Assembly: GCA_907165065.1 (NCBI GenBank)
Contig: OU015532.1
Span: 41,704,839 to 41,768,838, forward strand
Source of the DNA: Caprimulgus europaeus
Taxonomy: Eukaryota > Chordata > Aves > Caprimulgiformes > Caprimulgidae
Length of the DNA: 64,000 nt
Direction: 5' to 3'
How positions within the stretch are numbered: the stretch's first letter is position 1; each line of letters opens with the position of its first letter. Below, in pieces: positions 36,301-51,300 of the stretch. Both the position numbers and the translations under genes were made by a program. The notes beneath the pieces were generated by a model. The model was not told the DNA's origin. It did no database searches and worked only from the letters and a program-made list of their open reading frames with translations.

Positions 36301-39300
36301 ACTAGGTGGGTGAAGTAATAAATCCCACTCTTATGTATTTACCAGACAATTTATGGTAAGAAATAATTTAATCTCGTAACGGTACTCTTGTGCATCCCGC
36401 CTTTTCACAACTTATGCCTATGAAAACTAAATTTTGGCACAGAGCAATTGGAATCTTTCCTTCTGGAAAGGAATTTGGCACATACTGAGAAGAGACTTGT
36501 GGCAGTACTTCCATATTTTCCTGGCTGTATTGACGAGAAAGTGTAGAAGATGGAATCTTCCATGCTGCTCCATATAGCTGCTGCCAAGGTGCTGGTGGTA
36601 GGCATACTGCTAGATGAAGCTTAGCGAAAAATTCCTGTATTCATAGTCTCATATGAAAATATAATTTGAGAAAGATGTCCCTTTCTGACAAAGGAAAACC
36701 ACAAGACTATGAACTGTGATACAACTGCATAAATCTGATCTGTTAACTGGAAAGCTAAATTAAAAATGGAAATACTTGTGGTATAAGTGAAAAGAAGGAT
36801 GAAGCAAGTTACTGTGAAAAATAGAGTGGGTACTGGAAGGAAAGTTAGCTGTTGGAAAGGTTGATGTGAGCTGCATCTCCCTGTTATTAGAATCAATGGC
36901 TGGCACACTAACTGTAAACAAGAGTTCATAAATATCAGTGATCAGATCAAATTGTTGCAAATATGAAGTCAGTCCCCTCAGAAACACAAAAGGCAAAGGT
37001 TGTATGCTTCTGAAAGCTGCTCTCCATGAACAGACCTAGAAGGTCCCTATGAAAGTACAAGTTTATTATTCTTTTCTGTTACATGCAAAGCAGCTGAATG
37101 TCGCTGTGGAAGCCAAAAGCTTGCTGCCCTAGCACTTCCTTGTCTACTCCCTACATCTAGAATGTTCTTTAGTATCTGTACTGCAAAGTGAATTGTAAAG
37201 AATACAATAGCAACAAATAAACTAATGAATGCCATTCAAAAGAAAAATCCATGAAGGAAGGAAGAATGCATTTTCATAATGATTTAGCCCAAAAGATCTC
37301 AGAAGTAATTTTATGCCATATTTTTGAAAGTTGATGGAGTATGTCCTTGTCATTAGAATATCACCAGCTGCGGGTAAGTTTTTAAATTGGTGGGTTTGTT
37401 GAAAGACTGAAAAGAGTTCAGGCGCTGCAGGGGTATGTTCATATGGACAATGCCATTATAGTCTCTAAAGAATAAGGTGGGTTTAAGACAACTTTTTATT
37501 CCATGAAACATTGTCTTTTTAGCTGTATTCCTATTATTAATTAATAACATAATACAATTTTTCCATCATTTTGCTCAAGTTTGTAATCAGGATCCAGCAT
37601 ATAATTTGTTTCCCCTTTTACTCTTTTTAAACATCAAGAGAACACCCACTTTCTTTTCAGACTGAGATTCTTTCAGCATTCTGGGATTTTCTAAAATGAG
37701 TGTGATGGCAGAGGTACCACCAGACAGTTTGTTAAGAACTTTTGGGTCCAAGCTGTCTAGAACTCTTGATTTTTAAATTGTTTATGCCTGAGGAAGTAGT
37801 GCTCTTACACTCTTATATGGCATACATGTACTGTGGGGTTTTTTTCCCCCCTCATAAATACAGAATATACTGTTAATGGAACAATTTGCCTTTTCAGCAT
37901 CGTTATTGAGAACCTTATGATTTCTATTTACTAAATCCCCATGCCTTTACTCCCTCTGGTGCTATGTGCTACCTAATATTAAGCCATGTGCACTCCAATC
38001 CTGCAGGCCGGAGGTAGCAGTGATATAATACAGCATGTCACTGATTCACCTCTTCTTTCTTACACAGCCTATCCTTCCTAAGCAGTTTTATAATCTCATA
38101 GCAGCTTCCCTCATACCTCAGTGGTTCTGGAAAGGTGTGTACCTGGGAGCTAATTTCAGAGACAGATATACCAGTTGCTGGTTCACTGGGTATCTGTTAA
38201 TAATTTGATACTTCTAATCTAGCTGAATGACCTCAGATTCTCTTTCTTCCCTGTATTAGAGAACATCCATTCACTTCTTTTATTTCTCTACTGTGGTTAT
38301 TTTATTGCTCATCTATACCCTTGTGGTTATCTGATATATACCACTGTCATATGAGAATAAAAGCATCAACCATGACTTCTTAAAATCATTTGAGGAAGTT
38401 TTGTGCATACATCAGCAAAGAAAAAGGTGAGGGGTTAATAAAAAATGTTGGTAGATTTGACAGATAGTGCTTACACCTGTAATGTATGTGATCAAATAGA
38501 TACTGGAATTGTGTCAGCTGCGCTAAAGCACCAGGTGTCTGATCACTACAAGCTGTGCAACATGGACATGAACCTTAATTCTTGACTGATGTGAAGAGGA
38601 TGAATGTTGAATTCTGCTCTGCAGATTGCCACCAGAAAAAGCTTTAAAGTGACCAGGAATGGTTATAGAGCACCTGCTGTACTTCATGACAGCAATGTTA
38701 CAAAACCAGAGAGAGTTTACTTGAAAGCAGATGAATTAGGAGAAAGACCTTAAAAGGAGGAGATAACAATGCAATGCATGTTAACATATCTAAGCATGTT
38801 CACTCTTAGGTTACCATAAAAAAATCCATAAAGAAGGAGTTCAGACAGCAGAGGAGGGCTTTGATGTGTCTGATTAAAGAAAATCCTCTCCTTCCCCATG
38901 CCCAGGCCTGCCTCTCCCTCCCAAAATAAATCTGTGTCTGAATGATCGAAACAAGTGGTTTAAATAAAAGACTTGGAAATAAGATTATTTCCAGCAGTAC
39001 CCATTTTTTTGGGAGAAAATGGCACCACGAGGAACACAGAATGATCTAATATAGAGGTTTAAGAGTATTTTATGCAGGTGGCCAAACTTCCAAGCATAAA
39101 AATGCAATGTGCCTAGCACTATTAAGTTGCTGAATCTTTAATGACAGTATACATACAATTGTTTGAAAGTATAGTACAGCATGAAATCAGAAATCTGTTC
39201 TCGACTTCAGTGTACAACTTACTGCTGAGAAAAAACAGAAAGTTCCAACTTTTGTCAGTGTAGCTGTTGCCATTAAAAGTAAATAACAAGGTTAAAAAAT

Positions 39301-42300
39301 ATGAAGCCAATTCAGGAAGCTACATTAAATTCCTGGTAGTGTTAGCCCATAGTGGGTGTTAGTCTACTTGAAATAAACAGGAAAGATTTCCTTTTATTAG
39401 CTGTTATTCCAGTTTATTTGCAACTGAATTGGAATATCTCCTGTCCAAATGCATCTGGGTAAACTTCAATTTTTGTAAATTAAATGACGCTCACACAGAA
39501 AAAGTTGAGAGCAAAAATTTAGTCTCATGTAATTCAGATGAGGCTTTCTCTGTTTCCCTCCTTTTCTCAGGTTCAGTGATAGGACAGAGGTTATGAGGTT
39601 TGTGGAACATGCATATGAGGTTTTTTGGGGAGTTTTGTTTACTTTCAGAGCTGCTAGTAGACTCTATGAGTTTGGGTGAGGAATGGAAAGCAAGAGTTCA
39701 GCTGTGAGTTGTAACTATGAAGATTCTGGGATCCTTTTAAATGAAGTTGGTACTACCTTGTACTACCCAACCACTACCCAAAAGAAAGGAGGAAAAAAAC
39801 ACCCGAGGCATTTTCTCCTCTTCACCCCAGCTGAGTAATGGTTTTGTAACGTTCACTGCTGCTGGTTGCACCATGGGCCCTCTTGACAGTGTCATTGTCA
39901 TTGGGGTTCTCTTTGGTGACGCAGGCCAAATTTGAAAGGCAAATGCCAAAGTGCTTTTTTTGTTGTTGTTTTTAAATGCTTTTAAAAGTTAAGGTAGCCA
40001 AAAGCATGCATTTTACAAGAGAATTAGACCACACCAACTATTTCTGGAAATCAGAAGTCACTTAAAAGTACCTGGATTTCTGGTGGAACAGGGTTCCTGA
40101 GTCCCTGAGTACATGGAAGTCCATCCTGACATTTTAAATATAATTTTATTTTTAAAAGAAGAAATATTGTTATTAGCAAGAGAGTCTTTTTCTCATGATT
40201 TGACGGTCCTATTGAGCAGAAAAATATCTCCAGTTCACTTTTAAGTGGCTGAGAAGTGAAGACACTTGTCCTTGACTGTATCAGTTCAGCTCTGAAACAC
40301 TGGGATTCACCCCACCTAGGCTGTCCAGAGAGGATTCAGGTCTGTCACAAATCCGTAGCTGGCAGACATGCAATGAACTGCTGTCTAGAGGTGCTGTTCT
40401 CTTCCCAGTGCTTATATGGGGAGCCCTTAGACAAACCATGTCATTTGGACACCTCACCATTTAGAGAAGAGTAATCACATTTTACTACTAGTTTTTGTTT
40501 TCTTAATAAGCTACTGCATTTTTTGGTGCCAGTAATTGCAGTCATCTGCATCAAAGCTTCCACGACAGCAAAGCAAAAAAACCCAACCAACCAAACCCCA
40601 AATCTAAGTCTCATTTTCTCTTCCTTTAACTTTGAAGGAAGGAAACTTCTTTGTTCATTACTCTACAGAATATGTAGAGTGTGGGCATAGTTGGAATGGT
40701 GGGAAATAATGCTGTTAAGAGTTCCCTGTATGTAAATGAGAACTGGAGAGGAGTTTTTGAAACCAGTAAGAAGTGTTATTCAGAGCTAGGACTGAGTTAC
40801 CAACCTGTTTCAATAATTGCTTTCATGGAATATTCAGGGGTTTATATGCAAAATCAGAAGAGTAGTGGAATAATAATAGTTTGTGTAAAACCAATGTAAT
40901 ACAAGAAAGAAGCTTGCTGCACTCTCTTCGAACTTGTTTCAGGGTTTATGGTCAGCCTGGAATGCCTTGACCAAGACCACTGTGCTAGATCAGAACGGAG
41001 GTGCAGCTTCAGATCAAAGGAAAAGAGCCATCACTTTCAATCTCTTGGTAGAAGATTGATGAAAAGCAATTCTGTCTGTGTTAACCTTGCATTTTGATTT
41101 GATTAGCTGATGCATTCATTTGATGATTTCAGAATTTGATTATTTAAGACATCACCATTACCCATTTGATTTATTGATCCAAATTCTTTGTGACCTATAG
41201 TTAGATTTTAATTTAAAGAATTTAAACCAGTTTTGGTGTAGTGATATGTTGGTTTGTTCTTAATATTTCCTTGCTAGATTTTAGAAAGAAAATCTATGCA
41301 GAGTGCATAGATCTGTTTTGTATATTCTTTGTTCTTATAAACCCAGAAGCCTTGAGGGAAAAAATGTAATTTAGCGTTGGTATTTGAAAGATACTTGAAA
41401 TTAAATCCTTTGTTCCTACATATTGCACAATACTTCAAGCAGCAGTGAAATAACAGCCTGTATGTTGCAGTTTGCTCATTATAGGATCCAAAATTAACTA
41501 ATAACAGGTAATTGCCCACAAACTGATAGTCACTCATTTTGGCAAGTCTCTTTCACTCCTCAGTTCGCACACGTAAAACTGGATCCTTACTGTACTGTGA
41601 ACTGAGCTAGCAGAAATGTCTGTATAAATAGCAGAAGAAAAAACATCTAAACCCCCAACATTTAGCTCCACTGAAATATATTTTTCAAAATGACTCATCA
41701 GTTTCACGCATTTGGAGACCTGGTTGAAGGTCAAATGCTTTTATATTTAATAGGCTTCTTCAATGAAAGTCAGTTAATCCTGAAATGGTTGTGAGTGAGT
41801 ACAATGTGCCAAGGAGCTACAACAGAGGGAAAGCTACAATAATGTCAGACCGTGGGTGGGAATAAAGACTGGATTTAAGTAAGCTCCTACAGATGAAGTT
41901 CTGTTCTGCAGGAACCTGGAATACATGAAATATCTAAACACAGCCCAGGAGGACATCTTGACTTTCTATTGCTTGAGAATAAGCAGAACAGTGTTGAAAA
42001 ACCTTGCTGTGTCACTGATGCTAAAGCAGCCTTACAGCCTGATTTCTTCATGGCTTTTTGTCTGATTTGATGGTCATGCCAGACTACTTGGACTCATGTG
42101 ATGGTGGTGTAACCTGCCAAAGCAAGGAGGAGTCAAGTGTGTGACTTGTTGACAGTGGATTCACTTGAGCAACCAAGCATCCAGCAAAAACCAGAGGACT
42201 CGAGGACCATTTGGTTCCCCTGGGTTATTGAGTACAGCCTGCCACAGTCCCAGACAACCCTGTCATGGAAATTTAGATGAGAAAGAACCACAAAACATTC

Positions 42301-45300
42301 ACCCTGTGCTAGGAGTGCTGGAAATGGAAACAGCAAGAGCTGACTGTGATGCTAAACTCTAATTTAATCTCTGGCAGTGGAGCAGAGCTATCTTATGGGT
42401 TTTCTGACCCAGGTCAAGTGCAGGAACCAAAGATTAAGCCTCATCTCTTTTCCATGTGTCAATTGCATCATTCCACTTGGAAAAGATAGTCGCCTCATTA
42501 AGTGATGGCTTGGTTTGAGCTGTATCACAGCGTGCTGCAGTATTGCAGGAGGATCAAAGTAAAATAGGTGACTGAACTTGTGCTCTGTCTAATGCTTGTG
42601 GGAGCAGCAAAAAATATTAGTATAAAATCCCTTTCACTAGTTTGATCTCTCTAAACATCTGAAATCAATTTTAGGCATCTCAGATGACGGTATCCCACAT
42701 GCTAAGATTCTTCCTGTTTAACAGAATACACTAAAAGGAAACTACTTTGCTTAATTTCTGAAATGCTGGTTTTAAATTTTCCAAGCAGATTGTGCTATGT
42801 ACCAGTCCTACCAGCAAGGAAATTAAGTACTAGCTGGGCAGCATGTCTGCTGCCATGGTTTTTCAAGGTAATAAAGAAAGTTAGAGTCATCCTTCCTTGT
42901 TCCTCTGTAACTCAGCTGTTAGACTGATTTTTAAAGAAAGAGCAGAGTTAGGTCCTAACACCAATAACAGTATTTCCCATGGATGTCTCTGCTAACGGCA
43001 TGACGCAATGAAAAGGTAACGTGTGCTTTTTGGATATTTACTGATCCCCTTCATATGAGCTGCAATTTCAATCGGATGTTCATTGACCTACCTCTCTCCT
43101 TCCCAGTCACAAATAGCCATATTACTGGAAATGACAGAAGAAGCATGGGCAGAAAACGTTTTGTTCAGTCTTGGCTTATATGTTGAATGCAAAAACCATT
43201 AAGATAGGTCATTGTCCACAAAGTCTTACAGACACCAACAGGTTGTGACTTTCCCTGTTTTGTCTTAAGGTAGGGGCCTGTCTTGTTTCTAGTTTGTCTA
43301 ATGCTGGTGTGCAATTCAGGAATGAAGCAGATGTGCAGGAAGCTCTTTATCATGGACTCCAGGACCTTCTTTTTTTATGGTCTTTTTTTTTTTTTCCTCT
43401 GCTGTTTCACAGTAACAGAGTTCACAAACTAGGTGGGAGAGGACATCTTTTTGAGAAGATATAAGGTACAGGGTTGACTCATTTTTCATTTATTTCTTTT
43501 GCAATGCCTGCTACATTTCCCTGTCTTCTGGAAAACAAAAAAAAACCCCAAACTAAACCAAGAAAAACCCCAACTAATTGAGAAATAAAGCTTTTAAGGT
43601 TTTCCTAGCTTGTTTGAGGGTTTTTGAGCCTAAGACATAAAGCAATGGGTTTTCACACCCATGTTGGGAAAGGTAACTAAAATGGTTGTTGAGTGTATAT
43701 AGATTGTAGAGTGACTTTTAAAAGATGCTTAAGAAAAAGAAGAGAGAAAAGCAATCAATTAAAAGCATTATGGCTTCAGGGAATTTGGGCAGAACAAGGG
43801 CTGCTCTTTTCCGGAGGGGGAGAGAGCTTCTTGGCCTGTCAGACATGTGATGGACATTAGCAGCAGGAATTACAGTGCTCTGAAGAAAGAATCAAATTGT
43901 CTGTTGGAGAATTGCGTAAAATGTATATATAACCTTTCCTTTAACAAAAATAACGGCATTTTTCCTCCAAGAAATCAAGTCAAATGGCTTTAATGTATTT
44001 TTCTATTTATGGCCTATTTATCTCTGTTATCTATGTGCAATTTATTATTGATCAGAGCTTCTGCCAATATCTAAGCTGTTAATAATCAATGGAAGAGCTG
44101 AAAATGGAACTCAGTTCTTCAAGTCTCGAGAGCTTCTCTTCTCCTCTTGAATTTCATAAGAGATACTTCACACAGCTCTAAGAAACCACAGCCTCATATA
44201 GCTTAAAAAGTGGTGGCCAGCAGCCAACTTTCAAATAAACACTCTCCACTCTTTCATTAAAAGAAAACATTATCATAATATTAAATTACAAGTCAAATGG
44301 TGAAGGTATCTTTCCTTGTGTACAAGATATTGTCCTTTGAAGTCGTAGAGCCCAGAGTGATTTTCACACGAGGGTGATCAAGTATTTAAAAGAGAAAAAG
44401 TAAATAAACCAGTAACATCGGTTGTTTTTCACATTCCTCTCCCGGTTATAGAAACACACATGTCTGGATAACAAGATTCTTGTTACCCTTGTCTTTTCTT
44501 GCCCTGAACTTTGACACCCCTTATTCTTTTTTTGTTGTCTAAGATGTTACCTTTCTGGTGCACCTCTCCATATTGACAAAAAAGGCTAACATTGCAGCTG
44601 TACCTTTGTGAAACATTTTGAAGTCAGATATTCTATTAAAACTTTTGTTGATCCTGTTGCAAGAAAGAGTAGGAAGCATGACAATGAATCTAGCTGAAGT
44701 AAAGGAGAAATTTCATGAAAGAGCTGAGGAAAAGCAAGTTTTTGTCCCAGAGCCACATAACAAACCTGTTAGATGAAAAAGGCTGCCAACAACTAGTCTT
44801 ACTGATTATTGCTGTTTTCCTCATTTTAAAACAATGCAAATAAAACTTCTCACTCATAGACTAGCATACCAGTACTTGTAGGATTCAGAACTGTGTGATG
44901 GGAAGTCAGGAAGGTGTCCTGGGAAAGCGTCATGCAAGTCTGCCTCCTTCTACATTTGCACCAATACCTGTCTTTGGACTTTGTGATCACACAATTTCTT
45001 GTGCCCTGGCCCCTTCCAGCTCAGCTGCAGGCTTTATATGCTGCTGACAGGGATTTTCTTTGGCAGCTGCTGACTGGCCGTCTATCACCATGTATTGCAA
45101 TGTATTTAGCATTCTAGATGCTCAAAACCAGTGTTTTGCTATGTTGTTACTGAGAAACTCCCCTTCAGAAGAAATATTGATAGTAGTAGCTCAGTAATAA
45201 TAGGTACTATTTCTGAACAGGTCTATACTAGCATCAGACCAAGGACAACCAGCAATATTGTGGTTCTAGCAAATCTCATTCCACACTCTGTACCTACTGC

Positions 45301-48300
45301 TGAATCCTCCTCTGGATGCTTTTTTCCAACAGGAGCATTTGGGCTTTGTTAGATAAAGAGATTTGAGCCTCATTCTTACACCTTCATGCTTTGATTCATA
45401 CTTTAAATCACAAATCATGCTTCTGATACCAGACTGCATTTCAATACTAGGAGGACAATAACTGAGAGCTTTTCCTGCTGCAAATTTTTTACCTTCTTTA
45501 CAGAAGCTTTTCATGTACCAGCACGACATTGGAAGTAGCTATGTTGCTGTAAGTGTCCAGCATTTTCCACAGTTTCTGAGTAAAAAATCAAACAGCTGGT
45601 ACCTCTGCATCTTCCCTTCCTTACCCTGCAAAGTTTGTTCTTGGTTTGTTGGTTTGGTTTTTTTTAAAGTTGTTTGTGGGGTGGGAGCAGTTTCTTGGGT
45701 TTAATTTACTTTTTTTAAAAATTATGAATTTGTATTATCTATGAGTTTTCTTTTTGATAGATTTATTCAGCCTTTTCCTAATCCCTTGCTCATCCTTGAT
45801 TTGAAATGAACATCATCTCTAGGGCAGTCTCAGAAGGGACGAATAGAGGCTTTTGTAGTAGAAGCAACTAGCTAGCAGGCTCTTGCAGTCTTCTGTCTTT
45901 TTGTAGGGGTAGTGTAACTCTCTTCTTTTTCCCTCTTTGTTTTTCATTAAAAAGAAGCTGAGAACAGAGTTTTAAAGAGAATAGGTTCTGTTCCTATCTG
46001 GGAAGAGTTCCCAGAGAAAGATCCGTATCTAATAAAACTGCTTTTTGTAACGTATGGAGCATCCTTATAGCTGACTTGTGCTGGTATGCAAGGGTTAAGT
46101 TCTCAAAGGGAAATCCTTAGATGATAAAGAGCTGTTGGCAGTCATCCTTGTGTCAAAAGTAGATCAAAGGAAAAAGAAGTGCAGGAAATGTGCCTTTGTG
46201 CTTGGGGAGCCTCTGTGAGCAGAGCAGCCCCTGAGGGGTTCTTGGAGCAGGACATAGGTTTAGAGCATTCCTAAGGCTGTTCCTGGTAAAACAGGGATGG
46301 AAAGTAACATTAAGTAACCTCAAACATCAAGGGAGCTCCAGGACAGCTTAAAGTCACTTTTGTTCTATTATGTTGTGTGAAATCAAGTAATTGGAAATAA
46401 TTTTATTTTTACTAAATTGAATTCTACACGATCAGTTCCACATTCATTGCAATAATTGGGTCAAAACCTGTTTCTGAAAATTGTATTTCTTTCACTTTCT
46501 TGCTGGCACACAATTTCTCTTTTGCTGCAAACTGTGGCACTGCCATGCCGTGGAAGCTGAAGGACAGGGACACACAGCTCCTGCCACAGGCCAAAAGCTG
46601 CAGAGGTGCCTGGAAGCTGGTAGCTGGACAACTCCTGGAGGGCAGCTGTCTAGCAATTATGTCTCCCATTTATTTTTTCCCTAATTTTACTGGTTGCTCT
46701 GGGCAATTCACAGAGGGATTTTTTGACATCTTAGCATATGAATTAAAAACTAAATATTCTATCTCATGGGGAACTGATTTTTGAAATCTTATTTCTTATC
46801 ATGATGAAAACTCAAAATCTTACCATTTTTCACAAACCAAATTGTTCCAAATTTATGCTCTGACTTAATCAAAATGAGTCACTAGGTATGGCAAACAGTC
46901 TGTTTTGAAAGCATTAAAATATTTTCCTTCCGCTAGGTATTACACCATTTTACTGCAATAATGTTACAAACTGTACTCCGAGCAGATTATAAAGATGACA
47001 TGTTTCAACCTTAACAACATGCTATAATGGCTTCCACATGAATATTTGGAAGATATTAGTATTTCCCATTAAGTAATGGAACTGGCATTTTCGTGTAAAA
47101 ACATGCCATGAGAAAATAGTCACTGCTCAGCATTTTACAGTCATCAGCAGTGAGGCTATGGGTAGTCTTTTGAGGGAGACCTTCTCTCCTGCTTTCTAAC
47201 TCCTTCTGCATCTACAGGCCTTAAATCTTCCTTCTCTTGTGGCTAATTACGCCTGTCACGTTTATACGTGTGAATTCACACATACCATATCTACTTTTAA
47301 ACTGCAATCGAAAAAGTCTGTAACGGGTGCTGTTCTGAAGCAATAAAACAATTCTCTTGCTTCCTCTAAATTTATGCACAAGAGCACAACAGTGTTGATG
47401 TGCTGTTCCCCTGGAAGGCAAAACATATTTCCATCGTGTATTCCTTCTTGGTTCTTCTTTGGAGCTGCTTGAAAACCTCTATGAAGAATTGGTCACATGA
47501 TCCTTAATTTTATTCATCTCAGAGTTATACATCTAATGTAAGCCAGTCATACAAGCTCTGCTCTCTCTCATGATGGTTCTTTGACAGTTTGTTTTAAAAC
47601 AGGTGTCTTAGGGTGCAATTTCACATCTAATGACAAAGCCAGCTTGAAAGGCTTGCATCCTTTCTCTCTGCCAAGGTTGTCATCATTCTGGTTTTGATGA
47701 TGTAACCATTTGTGTGGTCTGACTGCAAACTATATTGAAAATATTGAAAGGTTGACCTAAAAAATTTAACCAATGAGAAAGGAAATTTTTCCTTAAGACT
47801 GGAAAGTGTTTCTATTGCAGAAAAAGGAAAAAGTGTTTTAAATTTTGAAAAGGAAAAAAAAGGTTTCAAGAATTAAAAAAACCCCACAAATTTTTTGGTT
47901 TACTGAACTCTATTTTTTTTTTCTTTTCTTCTTCTTTTTCAACCTCTGTTCTGGCCAGTCTTCACAAGCCCAAGAGGATCCATATTTCCTGTGAGAAAAA
48001 CACAGTTATGCCTCTTAATTTATTTAAAATGTTTCTTTCCCTATTAATGGGTATGGAGAAGCAAGGGAAGAAAAGGTACCAGATTAAGAGTTCAGGATTT
48101 GGAATTCTGCTGTCTCCAATGCACCAAATGTGGTTTTTACATGCCATCACCCTAGGAATAGCCAAATTTTAGATGCAAGGCTGTACCTCACACCAATGAT
48201 ATTCTACCAAGAAAAACAGAAGCTAATTTCTAGTGAGGCTTTAAGTCATATGGACAAATCCCTCTTATTCAGAACCAACACTGGTACAACCTGTGTTAGC

Positions 48301-51300
48301 TGTCAGTATCATGTCTGTACACAGCTAGCAGAAACGGAGTAGATGCCTCTTCTGCTAGGAATCACCTCAGCCTGAACAGGGCATCTCAAAGGTCCTTGGA
48401 AAGCCTTCAGACAGTGGGTAGCATATGATTGATTCCTGGCAGCAGTAATAGAGGTGAGACACAATGCAAAACTGAGCCCATACTATCTGTGAGCAATAAG
48501 CAGTTAGTATTATAAAAACAGATATATGAGTAATGAGCAGCTGTGCTATAAAAAAAAGAAATCTAAGTTAGTGTGACAACATGTGCACACATGAGTATGC
48601 ACATGTGTACACTGCACAGTTAGAAGATTAGGATGATGTAGTAGATGGCATATTTTTTTGATTTCAAGAAGAGGTTTTGGCATGCTGTTTCTCAACTGAA
48701 GTTAAAATAGTCATTCAGATCTATTTCAGTGGATGTACACTGAAACCTGAATAAGAAATCATAATTAACAAGTTCCTATTCAAAGGCAATATGCCAAGTT
48801 AGGGAAGTAGTGTCAAGAGGAGGACCCAAGAATTCCATCTTGCATCTTATCTAATAGGTGAGTTTTGTGAGAAAAATGTAAATGGCATAGGCAAAACTTT
48901 TTCTGGGAATGTTCTGTTGAGTAGCTGTAGCACAGTGGTGGAAACCAGCACTGTTCTGTATTTGGTGCTGGAAATGAAAACATCTTTGATTTTTAAGTGC
49001 AGCATAGTGATTTTCTTAGAAACAAAGATTTGAGGTTTGACAGGTTGAGTACACACTCTACAAAGCATTGGAGAGGATAAAGAGTGGTTGGACAACATGA
49101 TTCAGGAAACATCATTATCCAGGGAAGGAAATGGGCACTGAGTGACGGGATAGAGTGAGCGAGGAAATGAGAGACAAAGCAGCATTTTGTGTAAGTAGGG
49201 GCAACCAGGAAGCAGGCATGCGGTGAGCAGTGGGAGAGAGGACTGGAGGAATTGTGTACAACTGTAAATGTCTAGTCATTCTGTATGTCATGGAAACTGC
49301 AGATGATATTTGGCAATCTAAGTGAGTATTGTAACAGGAGGTTGCTCTGTTGCTTGTGAAAAACTCATCAGACTGATCCACTTACTACCCTTCAAGGAAG
49401 GTTCTTGTTCAGCAGTCAGCAGGAGGGCAAGGCGGTGGAGTTCTGTCTCTTGTGAATGGGATACCAGACAGGACTGCAACAGCCGAGTAGGTTCTCTGAA
49501 ATAAATAAGCAAGACCCTACCAAGGATAGTCCATACTAGCATAAATGACTGGTTTTAGTTTCACAGAATGTAACTAATTTTTAGAAATCTTTTAATGGTG
49601 CCAAAGAAGGGGTGTTCTTAGATGTCATTCATGTTCTGCAAATAAAACAATACAGAAAGTTAAAAAAACCCAAACAACCAAACTGTAAGCTGGCCAGGTA
49701 TGTTGTATAAGACTTGGGTCTATGAAATACGTGTCTATATATTCTCTAAGGAAAAGAAGCTGTGTGGTTCAACTGGCCTCCAGCTCACTGGAGAGGGAGC
49801 AATCTTCTAGACTTTTTAGGCCAGACTTGTTTGGATGGTGTTAAATTAGCGACCAAGGGAAATGATAGAAAAGAGAGGAATAAAAATCACTTGTTTAGCA
49901 GAGAGTCAAGGCATTGAGAATAATATTAATCAAGGCACCAAGGGCTGAAAGAGGAGTTCTTTAATTTCCTGCTGCCAATGTGGTGAGCTGGCTAAGAAAC
50001 AAGTGGCAATGGAATGGAATTACTGATTTCTAAATCTAAATTCTGATACGCTGGAATCCCTCAGACTAGGAGGGAAAATTCCTGTGATTGGAATGAAAAG
50101 ACAGAATTAGGTTGGCGACATCATTGCATTGGCAAAAATGATATTTCCTCTTTCCCCAGTCATTGAACCAAATTATCTTAAAGCCCAAAAGATCAATTAA
50201 TACTTGAAATAAATGTTCATGTACTTGCTGATGAGTGCTACAGACTGTCAAATCCAACTAAAGACCTGGATGAAATACTAACTAACCTCTTGTGTGGAAG
50301 AGGAGAAGAAAGGGGGGGGTGTGTGTGTGTGTGAAGCCTTCAATACAAGTGGCATGTTGGAGGTCTCGTTCTGCCAGCATGAGTGCATCTCTGCAAATGT
50401 TGAGTAGATGACAGCATCTGAATGCAAATCCTCATATCGCATATTAGGATATTGTCTTAGACCTGTTCTTAGCAAATAAAGAATTTGGGTAAGAACTGAG
50501 CTCAGAACTAAACCCAGATGTTATTTATACAAGTGGCAGTGATTGTGGCTTGAGTGCATACTTTGAAACAGAATAAAATCTGCAATGGTCTGATATGTAC
50601 TTCAGACTAGATATTCAAATAAATGGATTTCAGTGCCTAAATAACATCTGAAGTGCTGTATCTTGGTACTTCCAGAAGAGACAAATCTCCCAAAGTTTAA
50701 AACAATGTCACACTAACTCAGTTGAAAGAAAGGCTGTGGACGGAAAAGTACAGGTAATAATTGGGGTGTTTGTGTAAATGGCTAGAAAGCCACACCTGTA
50801 GCTTAAAGGGGAGGCTGTGCTGGTATGAAAAATAAGGAAAAAAGTACATTGCTTGAAGTAAAAGGAAGTTGGAAAGTCAAAAGTTTAGCAGTAGCTGAAG
50901 TAAGCAAAAGAAATTAAGAGGAAACCTGCAGCAGAGTTAGGAAGTGTAAGGAAGCTTTCCAAGTGCATTAGTAACAAAAACATCTTAGCGATGATATGAG
51001 TCTGTCATAGGTGTGTGTGTGGTAGGTTTGTCGTTAACAGAGACAATAGAAAAAAAGAGATCAATGATTCAGTGAATATTTATCTTCTAGGAAAAAAAAC
51101 CCCTAACACTTGATGCTTCACTGTCACATAGAAATAATGCAACAGTTTTCATAAGAACACCAAGATATTGTGAAAAAGTAGTTATTAAAATGCCTAGTTT
51201 GTAAAACAACTGGTCAAGACAGCTTATGTTCAAGAATTTTGAAAGAACTAGCAAAGGAGCTTTAAAAGACATCCATGTTGAATTTTTCAGTAAGTGTTGG

